Of a stretch of DNA of 54,017 nucleotides, positions 17,275-25,358 are shown piece by piece. The notes beneath the pieces are model-generated. The model saw only the letters and a program-made list of their open reading frames with translations, was not told where the DNA came from and searched no databases. The stretch is from Myxococcales bacterium (GTDB lineage Bacteria; Myxococcota_A; Polyangia; Palsa-1104). Within the stretch, counting starts at the first letter, position 1, and each line of letters begins with the position of its first letter. The stretch covers positions 1 to 54,017 of the forward strand of contig JAQBQH010000160.1 in NCBI GenBank assembly GCA_028287105.1, in the 5' to 3' direction. The translations under genes were made by a program, and so were the position numbers.

Positions 17275-18654
17275 TTACTTCTTGAGGTGATTGTTGGGAG
17301 GCGGCGCGACGTGGCCCGCCGGCGGCGCCACGTGCTGCTGCTGGGCGGGCGCGGCCTGCGGCGCGGGGCCCGGAGCCGGCGTCGAGTGGAACTGCTGCTG
17401 CTGCGCGGGCGCCGGACGGAACGGCTGCTGCTGCGCCGGAGCCGGACGGAACGGCTGCTGCTGCACCGGCGCCGGATGGAACTGCTGCTGCTGCGCGGGT
17501 GCCGGCATCGGGCGCTGATACGGCTGCTGCGCCGGGTGCGGCTGATACGGCTGCGCCGCCGGGTTCGGCCGATACGGTTGCGGCGCAGGCTGCGGCGCCG
17601 GAGTTGGACGCGGCTGAAATGGCTGCGCGGCCGGGTTCGGCCGATACGGCTGTGGCGCTGGAGTCGGACGCGGCTGATAGGGCTGCGCCGCGGGGTTCGG
17701 CCGATAGGGCTGCGGCGCCGGTGTCACGCCGGGCGACGGACGCGGTGCCCCGACGGGCGCCGAAGGCGGCGCGCCCACTGGACGCGGCGCACTCGCAGGC
17801 CCACCGACGGAACCCGGGCGCGTTCCACCAACCCCGACCCGCGGCGGCGGCGCGCCCACGGCGGCGCCTGGACGCACGCCGACGGTGACGACACCTGCGC
17901 CCGGCCGATATGGGGGCGGCGGCACGATTGCCTGACGACCGGGACCGGGCGCCACGACGACGCGCGGAATCGGCGACGGCGCCGGCACGATCACACCGAC
18001 CCGCCCACCAGGAGCCGGCGGCATGATGGCACCGCGGTAGGACGGCGGCGGCGCCACCACGACGTAGCCGCGTCGCGGCGGAATGACGCGCACCTGCAGC
18101 GACGGCGGGGGCGGCACGAAGACGACGCCCGGACGATTCCAGTGACCGCCGACGATCACCGTCACGCCGCCGCGCGCCTCGTAATAGGGATCGCACCAGA
18201 CGTAGCCCATCCGCGGCGGGCGCGCCCAGCGGCCGCGGAACCAGACCCACTCGCCGCGCCAGCCCCACGACCCGTGGATCCAGATCGAGCCTTCCCACGG
18301 GGCGTAGCCGGGATCTTCGTCGTAGTAGGGCGGCGGGAGCGCCGGCGCCGCGATCGGCTCGGGCTCGCCGACCGGATAGTCGTCGACCAGCTCGGACGGC
18401 GGCGGCGAGTACTCGTCGTCGACGTCATCCTGCTGCGCGGCCGGCGGCTGCTGGTACTGCGCCTGCTGCGGCTGCTGATATTGCTGCTGCGGCGGCTGCT
18501 GGTACTGCTGCTGCGGCGGCGGAACGTACGAGGGTGGCGGCTGATACACCACCGGCGGCGGCGGCTGCTGAACCGGCTGCTGCTGCGGTGGCGGCGGTGA
18601 CTCGGCGCACGCGGCGAAGAATCCGACGAATGCGAGGAGCAACGGGCGTTTCAT
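17275..18654 (-). CDS. Pro/Gln-rich repeat lipoprotein with aromatic WxW core
   Basis: A 459-residue exported protein (MKRPLLLAFVGFFAAC, probable lipoprotein Cys16) dominated by low-complexity sequence. Residues about 20-80 are Pro/Gln/Tyr repeats (QQQYQQP type). A Trp-rich core (about 120-175) reads GSIWIHGSWGWRGEWVWFRGRWARPP, related in style to YxWGxW-type repeats. The second half is a Pro/Ala scaffold with APQPYRPNPAAQPYQPRPTP units repeated about three times and PAPAQQQPFRPAPAQQQ units. It is likely a cell-envelope or outer-surface protein with an extended shape. The start at 18654 has AGGAGG. Longer upstream readings that run through trpS on the other strand are chance. The function is unknown. 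Confidence 0.75.
   Translation of the reverse strand: MKRPLLLAFVGFFAACAESPPPPQQQPVQQPPPPVVYQPPPSYVPPPQQQYQQPPQQQYQQPQQAQYQQPPAAQQDDVDDEYSPPPSELVDDYPVGEPEPIAAPALPPPYYDEDPGYAPWEGSIWIHGSWGWRGEWVWFRGRWARPPRMGYVWCDPYYEARGGVTVIVGGHWNRPGVVFVPPPPSLQVRVIPPRRGYVVVAPPPSYRGAIMPPAPGGRVGVIVPAPSPIPRVVVAPGPGRQAIVPPPPYRPGAGVVTVGVRPGAAVGAPPPRVGVGGTRPGSVGGPASAPRPVGAPPSAPVGAPRPSPGVTPAPQPYRPNPAAQPYQPRPTPAPQPYRPNPAAQPFQPRPTPAPQPAPQPYRPNPAAQPYQPHPAQQPYQRPMPAPAQQQQFHPAPVQQQPFRPAPAQQQPFRPAPAQQQQFHSTPAPGPAPQAAPAQQQHVAPPAGHVAPPPNNHLKK
17390..17720 (-). repeat. Tandem coding repeats of the Pro/Gln-rich lipoprotein
   Basis: DNA repeats of about 60-70 bp encode PAPQPYRPNPAAQPYQPRP-type units (about 17560-17720). Shorter units of 30-36 bp encode PAPAQQQPFRPAPAQQQ (about 17390-17500). 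They account for the length of the C-terminal half and are prone to slippage. Confidence 0.7.
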
Positions 18655-18702
18655 GTGAGGTCCTCCTCTGCCTTTGGACGCTGCAAAGCCGTCACTATTC
18701 AT

Positions 18703-18708
18703 TATAGT
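18703..18708 (+). promoter_or_regulatory. -10 element of trpS
   Basis: TATAGT (five of six consensus bases) lies 9 nt before the trpS ATG at 18718. No Shine-Dalgarno sequence is present between them, so the 5' leader is predicted to be only a few bases long. A matching -35 at the standard distance was not found. Confidence 0.45.
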
Positions 18709-18717
18709 GTCCCATAC

Positions 18718-19695
18718 ATGGAAACGGTGTTTTCGGGCATTCAGCCGTCGGGCGGCTTTCATATCGGGAACTATTTCGGGGCGGTACAGAACTGGGTCGA
18801 GATGCAGGACAAGTACCGCTGCCTCTTTTGCGTCGTCGATCTTCACGCCCTGACGCAGACCTATGACACGAAGGCCATGCAGGAGCGGGTCGAGACCTTG
18901 ACCGCGGAGCTGCTCGCCTCGGGCCTCGATCCCAATCGCGCCGTGCTGTTCGCGCAGTCGCACGTGCCCGAGCATTCCGAGCTGGCCTGGATCCTCTCGA
19001 CCGTGACGCCTTACGGCGAGCTGTCGCGCATGACGCAGTTCAAGGAGAAGAGCGAGCGCGAGCCGGAGAACATCAACGCCGGGCTCATGAGCTATCCGAT
19101 CCTCATGGCCGCCGACATCCTCCTGTACCGCGCCACGCGCGTGCCCGTCGGCGTCGACCAGGTGCAGCACCTCGAGCTGGCGCGCGAAATCTGTCGCCGC
19201 TTCAACAGCCGCTTCGGCAACGTTTTTCCCGAGCCGCAGCCGATCCACACCAAGGCCCTCAAGATCCTCGGCGTCGACGGCAAGCAGAAGATGTCGAAGT
19301 CGCTCGACAACAGCATCCAGGTCTCCGACGACCCCGAGGTCATCCGTAAGAAGGTCAAGAACGCCTTCACCGATCCGACGCGGCTCAAGAAGGCCGATCC
19401 GGGCCATCCCGACACCTGCTACGTCTGCTCGCTCCAGGGCTACTTCGCCACGCCGGAAGAGACGGCGACCTACCACGACAACTGCCGCACCGCCTCGTGG
19501 GGCTGTGTCGACTCCAAGCGCGCGCTGGCCGAGAACATGGTGAAGTACCTGGCGCCCATCCGCGAGAAGGCGGCCGAGTGGAAGGCGCATCCGGATCGGA
19601 TTCGTCAGGTGCTCGGCGACGGTGCGCAGACCGCGCGCGTCCTCGCCAATGACACCATGGACAAAGTGCGCGAGGCGCTCGGCCTCTACAAATGA
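18718..19695 (+). CDS. trpS: Tryptophanyl-tRNA synthetase TrpRS
   Basis: A 325-residue class I synthetase that charges tRNA-Trp. It has the HIGH-like HIGN (residues 15-18) after FSGIQPSGGF, and KMSKS with the following LDNSI. Length is normal for bacterial TrpRS. The insert after the KMSKS domain contains CYVC, then a Cys 18 residues on and WGCVDSK. This resembles the C-x22-C-x6-C-x2-C iron-sulfur motif known from Thermotoga-type TrpRS, but here the spacing is C-x21-C-x6-C-x2-Ser, so the last ligand is lost. The ATG at 18718 is supported by the family start METVFSGIQPSG. Two downstream genes overlap end to start, implying an operon. Confidence 0.95.
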   Translation: METVFSGIQPSGGFHIGNYFGAVQNWVEMQDKYRCLFCVVDLHALTQTYDTKAMQERVETLTAELLASGLDPNRAVLFAQSHVPEHSELAWILSTVTPYGELSRMTQFKEKSEREPENINAGLMSYPILMAADILLYRATRVPVGVDQVQHLELAREICRRFNSRFGNVFPEPQPIHTKALKILGVDGKQKMSKSLDNSIQVSDDPEVIRKKVKNAFTDPTRLKKADPGHPDTCYVCSLQGYFATPEETATYHDNCRTASWGCVDSKRALAENMVKYLAPIREKAAEWKAHPDRIRQVLGDGAQTARVLANDTMDKVREALGLYK

Positions 19696-20069
19696 AGCGT
19701 CTCGCCGTCGCCATCGTCTTCGTCGCCGCCTGCGGTGGCGCGCGCTCGCCCGAGGGTGCGGTGCGTGCGCTCGCAGAGGCGGCGGAGTCGGGCGATCGCG
19801 ACGCGGTCTACGAGCGGCTGGGCCCGGCGACGCGGGCGCGGCTGGCGGCCGACGCGCTCAAGGCGGCGCAGGCGGCCGGTCGTCGCGAGATCGGCGCCAA
19901 GGATCTGGTCGCGGCCGGCTGGTCGCCGCCGCGTTGGCGCGCCGCCGAGTTCGACGTGATGAGCCGCTCGGGCGATCGCGCCACCGTCGAGGTGCGCGGC
20001 CCGGCGCACGAACGCGAGACCGTCACCTGCGTGCAGCTCGACGGCGAATGGCGGGTCGAGCTGCCGTGA
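19692..20069 (+). CDS. Small lipoprotein, possible NTF2-like fold
   Basis: A 125-residue lipoprotein (MKRLAVAIVFVAACGG, Cys14) whose body resembles small helix-sheet proteins of the DUF4878/NTF2-like kind: SPEGAVRALAEAAESGDRDAVYERLGPATRARL, then beta strands ending in VTCVQLDGEWRVELP. It would sit at the periplasmic face of a membrane. The ATG overlaps the trpS stop (ATGA) and the TGA overlaps the next gene's GTG, so translation is coupled at both ends. The fold call is a judgement from sequence pattern. No function is assigned. Confidence 0.7.
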   Translation: MKRLAVAIVFVAACGGARSPEGAVRALAEAAESGDRDAVYERLGPATRARLAADALKAAQAAGRREIGAKDLVAAGWSPPRWRAAEFDVMSRSGDRATVEVRGPAHERETVTCVQLDGEWRVELP

Positions 20070-20785
20070 GCGACGCGCAGAAGAGCCCGTCGCCGGTCAC
20101 TTATCATCACGTCACCGTCGCGGAGGCGTGGAACGAGACCGACGACCTGCGCGGGCTCCGGCTCGATCTGGGCCCGCTCGGGGCGGCGCACACGCGCCCC
20201 GGCCAGGTGGTGAAGGTTCACGTGCCCGGTCACAAAGAGGGCTACTTCGCGCTGGCCAACGCGCCGCGCGCCGATCGCACCGGCGAGCTCTTGCTCAAGC
20301 GCGGCTCGCCCCTGTCGAACGCCATCATCGCCGCGGCGCAGCCGGGGGCGACCGTGCCGGTGACGGCGCCCTTCGGCGACGGATTCCCCGTCGAGCATGC
20401 GGTCGGGCGCGACGTGATCATGTTTGCCGTCGGGTCCGGTATCACGCCGGTGCGCTCGCTGCTCGAGTGGCTGCTCGGCCGGCCGCACGGGCGCATCGCG
20501 CTCTACTACGGGCAGCGCAGCGATCGCGACTTCGCGTATGTCGGCGAGCATCGCGGCTGGCAGGAGGCGGGCGTGCACCTGGTCTTGTGCGCGTCGCAGC
20601 CGTCGCCAACGTGGCACGGCGCGCGCGGCTACGTGCAGACCGTCGCCAGCGAGCTCAGGCTGCACGAGATCTCGACCGACAACGCGGTCGCGTTTTTGTG
20701 CGGCATGACGTCGATGATTGACGGGGTCCGGCTCGAGCTGTTGCGCTTCGGCTTACCGCCCGAGCGCACCTTCTTGAACTTCTAG
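20066..20785 (+). CDS. FAD/NAD(P)-binding oxidoreductase (ferredoxin reductase-like)
   Basis: A 239-residue protein of the ferredoxin-NADP reductase superfamily: an FAD-binding barrel (TRPGQVVKVHVPGHKEGYFALAN), then the NAD(P)-binding domain with VGSGITPVRSLLEWLL, the YGQRSDRDFAY strand and the terminal CGMTSMIDGVRLELLRFG. There is no 2Fe-2S domain and no fused partner, so it must pass electrons to a separate protein. The usual RxYS flavin motif is changed to YFALANAP, as in some sulfhydrogenase-gamma or dihydroorotate dehydrogenase electron-transfer relatives. Start GTG 20066 overlaps the lipoprotein stop (GTGA). The last bases overlap the convergent protease gene by 4 nt. The redox partner is unknown. 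Confidence 0.85.
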   Translation: MSDAQKSPSPVTYHHVTVAEAWNETDDLRGLRLDLGPLGAAHTRPGQVVKVHVPGHKEGYFALANAPRADRTGELLLKRGSPLSNAIIAAAQPGATVPVTAPFGDGFPVEHAVGRDVIMFAVGSGITPVRSLLEWLLGRPHGRIALYYGQRSDRDFAYVGEHRGWQEAGVHLVLCASQPSPTWHGARGYVQTVASELRLHEISTDNAVAFLCGMTSMIDGVRLELLRFGLPPERTFLNF

Positions 20786-21870
20786 GCGCGCGCGCGGCGG
20801 CGCAGCACGAGGCCGCCGAAGATCGCGGCCAGCGCGAACAACGCGAAGCCGGCGCTGCCCTCGACGGGCTCGGCGGCGGCGAGCGTGCAGCCGCCCTTGC
20901 TGCCGGTGGGGGGCTTGGCGCAGATGTTCTGGTTGTCGACGTTCATGCACATCGTTCCCATCGGGCAGCCGCTCGGCGGCGTCGCCGGGTCGCAGGTCTG
21001 TACGCAGATCTTCTTGCCGCCCGAGTCCTGGCACGAGCGTGGAAAGCACTCCGCGTCGCTGGTGCACTCGTCGCCACCGGCCTTGGCCGGCGGATCGAAC
21101 TGCAACACGTACGGGTCGATGAACTTGGCGTAGGCGTCGACGCGCGTATCGGTGCCCGGCATCGAGACCGGACAGTTCTGGTAGCCGTACGACGTGATCC
21201 CGACGATCTTCTCCTCGCCGTCGACCATCATGAAGGCCGGCCCGCCCGAGTCGCCCTCGCAGATGTTGTGCTGCATGTCCTGGAAGTTGAGCAGGATCGA
21301 ATCGAAGCTGGCGAGCTTGGTGGGCGCCTCGCGGCGCGTGCCGGCGGTGCTGTTGTCCGCGGGATTCGTGAGGCCGTAGCCGACGAGGCGCGCCGCCTGG
21401 CCGACCATCGTCTGCGGCAGCGGCGTGCGGTTGTACTTGATCGGCGTGATCGTGGTCGGGCTGGTCAATATGACGACGCCGACGTCGTGTCCTGCCGTCG
21501 GGTTGTTGAGGTCGAACATGGTGTCGTAATGCGTCTCCATGACCGGCAGGAACATGCTGTTCGGAGCGCCCTGCGCGAGGACGGCGCCGGTGAAGACGAT
21601 GAACTTCGCGCCGGCGCCGACGGTGTCGGGCGAGACGCAGTGGGCCGCCGTGAGGACGACGTGCGGCGAGATGATCTCGCCGGTGCACAAGCTGCCCATC
21701 TGCGAGCCCGGCACCTGCGCGGCGACGACGATGACCGCGGGATCGCCGTTGTCGGTGGTGCCGTTGATGATCGAGTGCACCTGCGATCCCGTCGGCGGCG
21801 CGCCGGTGCAGGCGACGAAAGAGGTGGCGATCGCGAAACCAAAGAGGGGTGCAAAGTTACGGCGGTTCAT
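20782..21870 (-). CDS. Trypsin-like (S1) serine protease with MYXO-CTERM tail
   Basis: A 362-residue secreted protease. It has an N-terminal lipoprotein-like signal (ATSFVAC, Cys21), a chymotrypsin-fold domain with triad His77 (LTAAHC), Asp129 (GHDVGVVIL) and Ser208 (CEGDSGGPA), a Cys-rich region (about 260-325) and a C-terminal MYXO-CTERM signal: a Cys (GGCTL), a hydrophobic span (FALFALAAIFGGLVL) and RRRARA. MYXO-CTERM proteins are processed and surface-sorted in myxobacteria, so this is the clearest taxonomic marker in the window. There is an unusual overlap of two anchors: an N-terminal lipobox and a C-terminal sorting tail. Probably an extracellular protein-degrading enzyme. Confidence 0.93.
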   Translation of the reverse strand: MNRRNFAPLFGFAIATSFVACTGAPPTGSQVHSIINGTTDNGDPAVIVVAAQVPGSQMGSLCTGEIISPHVVLTAAHCVSPDTVGAGAKFIVFTGAVLAQGAPNSMFLPVMETHYDTMFDLNNPTAGHDVGVVILTSPTTITPIKYNRTPLPQTMVGQAARLVGYGLTNPADNSTAGTRREAPTKLASFDSILLNFQDMQHNICEGDSGGPAFMMVDGEEKIVGITSYGYQNCPVSMPGTDTRVDAYAKFIDPYVLQFDPPAKAGGDECTSDAECFPRSCQDSGGKKICVQTCDPATPPSGCPMGTMCMNVDNQNICAKPPTGSKGGCTLAAAEPVEGSAGFALFALAAIFGGLVLRRRARA

Positions 21871-22081
21871 GCGTGCATTGAATCACATCTCCAAAGAGCG
21901 CCGCACCGTAAAACCGTCGAGAAACACCTGTACGTCGCGGTTCCAGCGCTCCGGCTGGTCGACCATCGGACCATGACCGCCGCGACTTGTCGCAAATGTC
22001 GCTGCATCGGCCGCCGCATGATTCCGCGCGGCGTATCAGCACCACCGCGCCGTCGACGCGCGGGCCGGCGTCGCGACCCTT
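21871..22081. other. Intergenic spacer upstream of the protease
   Basis: The 211-bp gap lies between the PEGA protein stop and the protease start (both minus). It presumably carries the protease promoter. No convincing -35/-10 pair, hairpin or coding sequence could be identified. Confidence 0.4.
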
Positions 22082-23332
22082 CTAGAACTCGAACGCGGCC
22101 GTCACGCCGCCGCCGCGCGTCGAAAAGACCGGCGCCACGCGCAGCGTCTGGCGCATCACGCCGAGGGTGCCGCGCTCTTTCGCCTTGGCCGCCTGGCGGT
22201 CACCGATGACGAATGCGACCACGCCCGCCGCGGCGAGCGCGCCGGTGGCGACCCACAGCCCCGTCGTCGCGTTGGCGTAGTTGTTTCCCGAGTCGCAGTC
22301 GCTCTTGTACTTGGCCGCCCCGGCCGGGTTCGCGGTCTGGATCGATCCGGGCACGTTGCCGCAGGTCGGATTGGCGAAGAAGGCCTGCTCTTCCGTCGTC
22401 GCCACGGCCGGCTTGATCGCCTCGAGATCCATGTTGGCCTTCGAAGCGAGGTCGTCCGAATATTTGCGCCAGGTGTAGATGGCGACGCCCGCGGTCACGA
22501 GCGCTCCGCCGACCAGCACCCCAGCGACGATCTTCGCCGTGCGCCCGGGGTGCTCCCCCGGCATGCGCCGCGACGGCATCGGCGCCGGCGTGAGCGGCTG
22601 CGGCTCGGGCGCCCGCTCGGGCGGCTTCTGCGCGATCGTCGGCGCTTCGGTCTCGAGCGTCGCAGCGACGTCGTGCGATCCGCCCGCGCGCAGGTCCATC
22701 GTGCGCGTGACCGGCAGACGCCCCGGCATGGTCACGACCACGGTATGCGTGCCCGGCAAGAGGTCGCGCAAGGTCAGCGGCGTGCGGCCATAGCTCTGCC
22801 CGTCGACGGTGACGCTCCCGCCCGTCGGCTCGGAGGTGACCGTGAGCGTCGGCTTGGCCTCGATCTCGAGCAATTGGCCGAACCACTTGGCGGCCGAGCC
22901 GTTGACGTTGGATCCGGCGACCTCGCGCTTCTGCACGGTGTCGTTGACGAACTTCTCGACGACGGCGGTCTTCACGTCGAGGAGCTTGAGGGCGACCGTG
23001 ACCGTGGTCTTGGAGGGACCCTTCTTGACCACGCCGTAGAGGAGCTTCTCGGCGCCGAGCGTCTTGCCCGCTTGCGCCATGCAGGCCGGCAATTCACCGT
23101 CGCAGCCGAAGACCATCTTGACCTCGATGAGGTCCTTGCCCTGGACGGTGCGTACGCCCCCCGTCGAGGCGGCCCGTTGGCGCAGTGCGTCGGTGAGCGC
23201 TTGAGCCAGCGGCTCGGGGACGTCGACAGGCTCGATGCCGAGGACCGCTACGCTGACGTCGGGAGCGGCCTGCGCGCCGGAAGTCACCAGCAGCGCGCAC
23301 ACCCCTGCCAATAGGGTCGAATAGCGACGCAT
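22082..23332 (-). CDS. PEGA-domain exported/membrane protein
   Basis: A 416-residue protein with a signal peptide (MRRYSTLLAGVCALLVTSGAQA). An N-terminal domain (about 25-165) resembles the periplasmic sensor-like domains that precede PEGA units (VSVAVLGIEP...ALTDALRQRA). A PEGA domain follows (about 170-235: SVTVDGQSYGRTPLTLRDLLPGTH). Two hydrophobic segments follow (about 268-288 and 366-388). The ending GVMRQTLRVAPVFSTRGGGVTAAFEF suggests a short outer-membrane-like strand. This architecture is common and poorly understood in myxobacteria. The start ATG lies 8 nt from a perfect TATAAT on its strand, with no ribosome site, and is divergent from the histidine kinase. Confidence 0.78.
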   Translation of the reverse strand: MRRYSTLLAGVCALLVTSGAQAAPDVSVAVLGIEPVDVPEPLAQALTDALRQRAASTGGVRTVQGKDLIEVKMVFGCDGELPACMAQAGKTLGAEKLLYGVVKKGPSKTTVTVALKLLDVKTAVVEKFVNDTVQKREVAGSNVNGSAAKWFGQLLEIEAKPTLTVTSEPTGGSVTVDGQSYGRTPLTLRDLLPGTHTVVVTMPGRLPVTRTMDLRAGGSHDVAATLETEAPTIAQKPPERAPEPQPLTPAPMPSRRMPGEHPGRTAKIVAGVLVGGALVTAGVAIYTWRKYSDDLASKANMDLEAIKPAVATTEEQAFFANPTCGNVPGSIQTANPAGAAKYKSDCDSGNNYANATTGLWVATGALAAAGVVAFVIGDRQAAKAKERGTLGVMRQTLRVAPVFSTRGGGVTAAFEF

Positions 23333-23359
23333 TGTGCAGCATTATACACTAAGCGAGCG
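23333..23359. promoter_or_regulatory. Bidirectional promoter with overlapping -10 elements (27 bp)
   Basis: The minus strand has a perfect TATAAT (23346-23341) 8 nt from the ATG at 23332. The plus strand has TATACA (23343-23348) 11 nt from the ATG at 23360. The two boxes overlap by four bases. Neither gene has a Shine-Dalgarno sequence in the gap, so both mRNAs should be leaderless or have very short leaders. Confidence 0.6.
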
Positions 23360-24904
23360 ATGCGTCTCTCGATCTCCGCCAAGATTTTCACCGGCTTCCT
23401 GGTCGTCCTCGGGACGTTCGGCGCGGTCGCGACCTACAGCGCGATCACGATGCGCAACCTCGGAGACGAGCTGCGGCTGGTGACGCGTGGATATCTCGAC
23501 CTGCGCCTGCAGGTCTCGGAGCTCTACACGCAGCAGACGAATCTCTTGAAGGAGCTCGAGCAGCTGGCCAAGGAGGGGCCGGCGCGCGCGCGCCTGGTCA
23601 AGCCCGATCTCGACGCGGCGCGCCGCGTGCGCTTGATGAAGCTGCCCAAGATCCTCGACCAGGTCAGCAACCTCGACACGCTGCGCGGCTCGCCGGAGGA
23701 GCACGCGCTGCTCAATCAGGTGCGGGCGCGGCTCTCGCGGGTGCAGGGCGAGTTCCGCTCCGACGAGGAGCTCTTCGACGAGGCGTTCGGCCCCATCGGC
23801 GATCTGTCGATGCTGACGACCGATCCCGAGCGGCTGCGTCCGCCGCGCGAGCGCCTGTGGCGGCAGGAAGAGGCGATCCGCAAGCATCTGTCGAACCTGT
23901 CGGTCGAGCTCAAGCTGCGCTCCGAGCAGGCGTCGTTGCGACTGGCGCGCGAGGAAGATCGCGCGGTGTGGTTGGCGCTGCTCCTCGCGGTGATCGCGCT
24001 CGTCGTCGGCGTCACCGTGATGTGGATCGCGACGCGCATGCTGCGGCCGCTGCGCACCCTGGCCGAGCGCGCCAAGGAGATCGCGCGCGGCGACTACAAG
24101 CAGCGCGTCGACGAATCGGCGCCGGACGAGATCGGCGCGCTCGGTCGCGAGTTCAACGCCATGGCCTCCGCGCTCGACGAGCGCGAGCAGCGGCTGATCC
24201 GCTCGGAGCGGCTGGCGGCGGTCGGCAAGATCGCGGCGCAGATCACGCACGAGGTGCGCAACCCGCTCTCGTCGATCGGGCTCAACGCCGAGATGCTCGA
24301 GGAGGAGACCGAGGGCGAGGCCAAGAAGCTGGCGCGCGCCATCGTCAAGGAGGTCGACCGCCTCACCGAGATCACCGAGCAGTACCTGCGCTTCGCGCGC
24401 CTGCCGCGGCCCAAGCTGGAGCGCGAGGATCTCGGCACCATCGTCTCGTCGCTGCTGTCGTTCTTGCGGCAGGAGCTCGAGGGGCGCGGGGTGCGCGTCG
24501 AGGCGCACGTCGACCCTTCCTTGCCGCAGGTCGCGGCCGACGAGCATCAGCTGCGCCAGGCGCTGCTCAACCTGCTGCGCAACGCGGCCGACGCGATGGT
24601 CGATGGCGGTCAGCTGACGATGACCGCGCGTCAGGTCGACGAACGGACTGTCGAGCTCATCATCAGCGACACCGGCGAAGGGATCACGCCCGAAGATCTG
24701 CCCAAGATCTTCGATCCGTTCTTCTCGACGAAGGAGGGCGGCACCGGTCTCGGGCTGGCGCTCACGCAGCAGATCATCGTCGAGCATGGCGGCAAGATTG
24801 AAGTCTCGAGCGAGCCCGGCCGTGGCACCACGTTCATCGTCAGCCTCGTCGCCGCGCAGCCGAGCCCGCAGCAGACGACCGTCGTCGGTGCGCGCGTCGC
24901 CTAG
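23360..24904 (+). CDS. Membrane sensor histidine kinase (HAMP-HisKA-HATPase)
   Basis: A 514-residue kinase: TM1 (about 8-30), an extracytoplasmic helical sensor region (about 31-200, many Leu/Arg/Glu heptads), TM2 (about 203-226, WLALLLAVIALVVGVTVMWIA), HAMP linker (about 228-280), the dimerisation domain with phospho-accepting His297 (QITHEVRNPLSSIGL), and an ATPase domain with the N box (LLNLLRNAADAM), DTGEGI, FDPFFSTKEGGTGLGLAL and the G2 box. It should phosphorylate the receiver protein encoded 22 nt downstream. The signal is unknown. The start is opposite the PEGA protein across a shared promoter. The four-helix style of the sensor region recalls 4HB_MCP domains, but this is uncertain. 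Confidence 0.93.
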   Translation: MRLSISAKIFTGFLVVLGTFGAVATYSAITMRNLGDELRLVTRGYLDLRLQVSELYTQQTNLLKELEQLAKEGPARARLVKPDLDAARRVRLMKLPKILDQVSNLDTLRGSPEEHALLNQVRARLSRVQGEFRSDEELFDEAFGPIGDLSMLTTDPERLRPPRERLWRQEEAIRKHLSNLSVELKLRSEQASLRLAREEDRAVWLALLLAVIALVVGVTVMWIATRMLRPLRTLAERAKEIARGDYKQRVDESAPDEIGALGREFNAMASALDEREQRLIRSERLAAVGKIAAQITHEVRNPLSSIGLNAEMLEEETEGEAKKLARAIVKEVDRLTEITEQYLRFARLPRPKLEREDLGTIVSSLLSFLRQELEGRGVRVEAHVDPSLPQVAADEHQLRQALLNLLRNAADAMVDGGQLTMTARQVDERTVELIISDTGEGITPEDLPKIFDPFFSTKEGGTGLGLALTQQIIVEHGGKIEVSSEPGRGTTFIVSLVAAQPSPQQTTVVGARVA

Positions 24905-24926
24905 AAAGCCGTGATACGCTCGCGGC

Positions 24927-25358
24927 GTGCAGTCGGAGACCGATCACCCGCGCATCGTCCGCGTCCTGCTCATCGAGGACAATCCGCACGTGGCGGAGCT
25001 GATCACCGACGGCCTCGACGGCGCCGCGCGCCGCGAGCTGAGCGGGCGGGTCGCCTTCATCTTCGACGTCGTGGGCGACGGGCAGATGGCGCTCGAGCGG
25101 CTCGACGAGATCGATCCCGACCTCATCATCCTCGACGTCTACATGCCGGTCATGGACGGCGCCGCGTTCCTGCGCCATCTGCGCGCGCGACCGCAGCAGT
25201 CGCAGACGCCGGTGATCGCGCTCTCGGCCGGCGGCCCGGCGGCGCGCGACGCGGCGATGTCGGCCGGCGCCGACGTCTTCCTCGACAAGCCGCTCCGGCT
25301 CAACGAGGTGCTGTCGGCGGCGGTGCGGCTGCTCTCGCACGCAAAGCCGTCAGCGTAG
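24927..25358 (+). CDS. Single-domain response regulator
   Basis: A 143-residue receiver-only protein. The acidic pair is in LLIEDNPH, the phospho-acceptor Asp is in LIILDVYMPVMDG, the switch Ser in ALSAGG and the Lys in FLDKPLRLNEV; all five functional positions are present. It begins with GTG at 24927, 22 nt after the histidine kinase stop, so the two make a cognate pair. The lack of an output domain implies a further protein partner or phosphorelay. The last 59 nt overlap the convergent TPR-peptidase gene, an unusually long overlap of two coding ends. Confidence 0.9.
   Translation: MQSETDHPRIVRVLLIEDNPHVAELITDGLDGAARRELSGRVAFIFDVVGDGQMALERLDEIDPDLIILDVYMPVMDGAAFLRHLRARPQQSQTPVIALSAGGPAARDAAMSAGADVFLDKPLRLNEVLSAAVRLLSHAKPSA

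Noticed and set aside
19384-19560. Functional 4Fe-4S site in TrpRS
   Set aside because: The fourth ligand is Ser and the first spacing is one short, so a bound cluster is not supported by sequence alone.
18655-19590. Extension of the Pro/Gln-rich lipoprotein frame through trpS
   Set aside because: It lies opposite an unmistakable TrpRS. A lipoprotein signal with AGGAGG marks the true start at 18654.
21857-22045. Small gene between the protease and the PEGA protein
   Set aside because: No ribosome site, no recognisable motif and Arg-rich composition; more likely promoter DNA.
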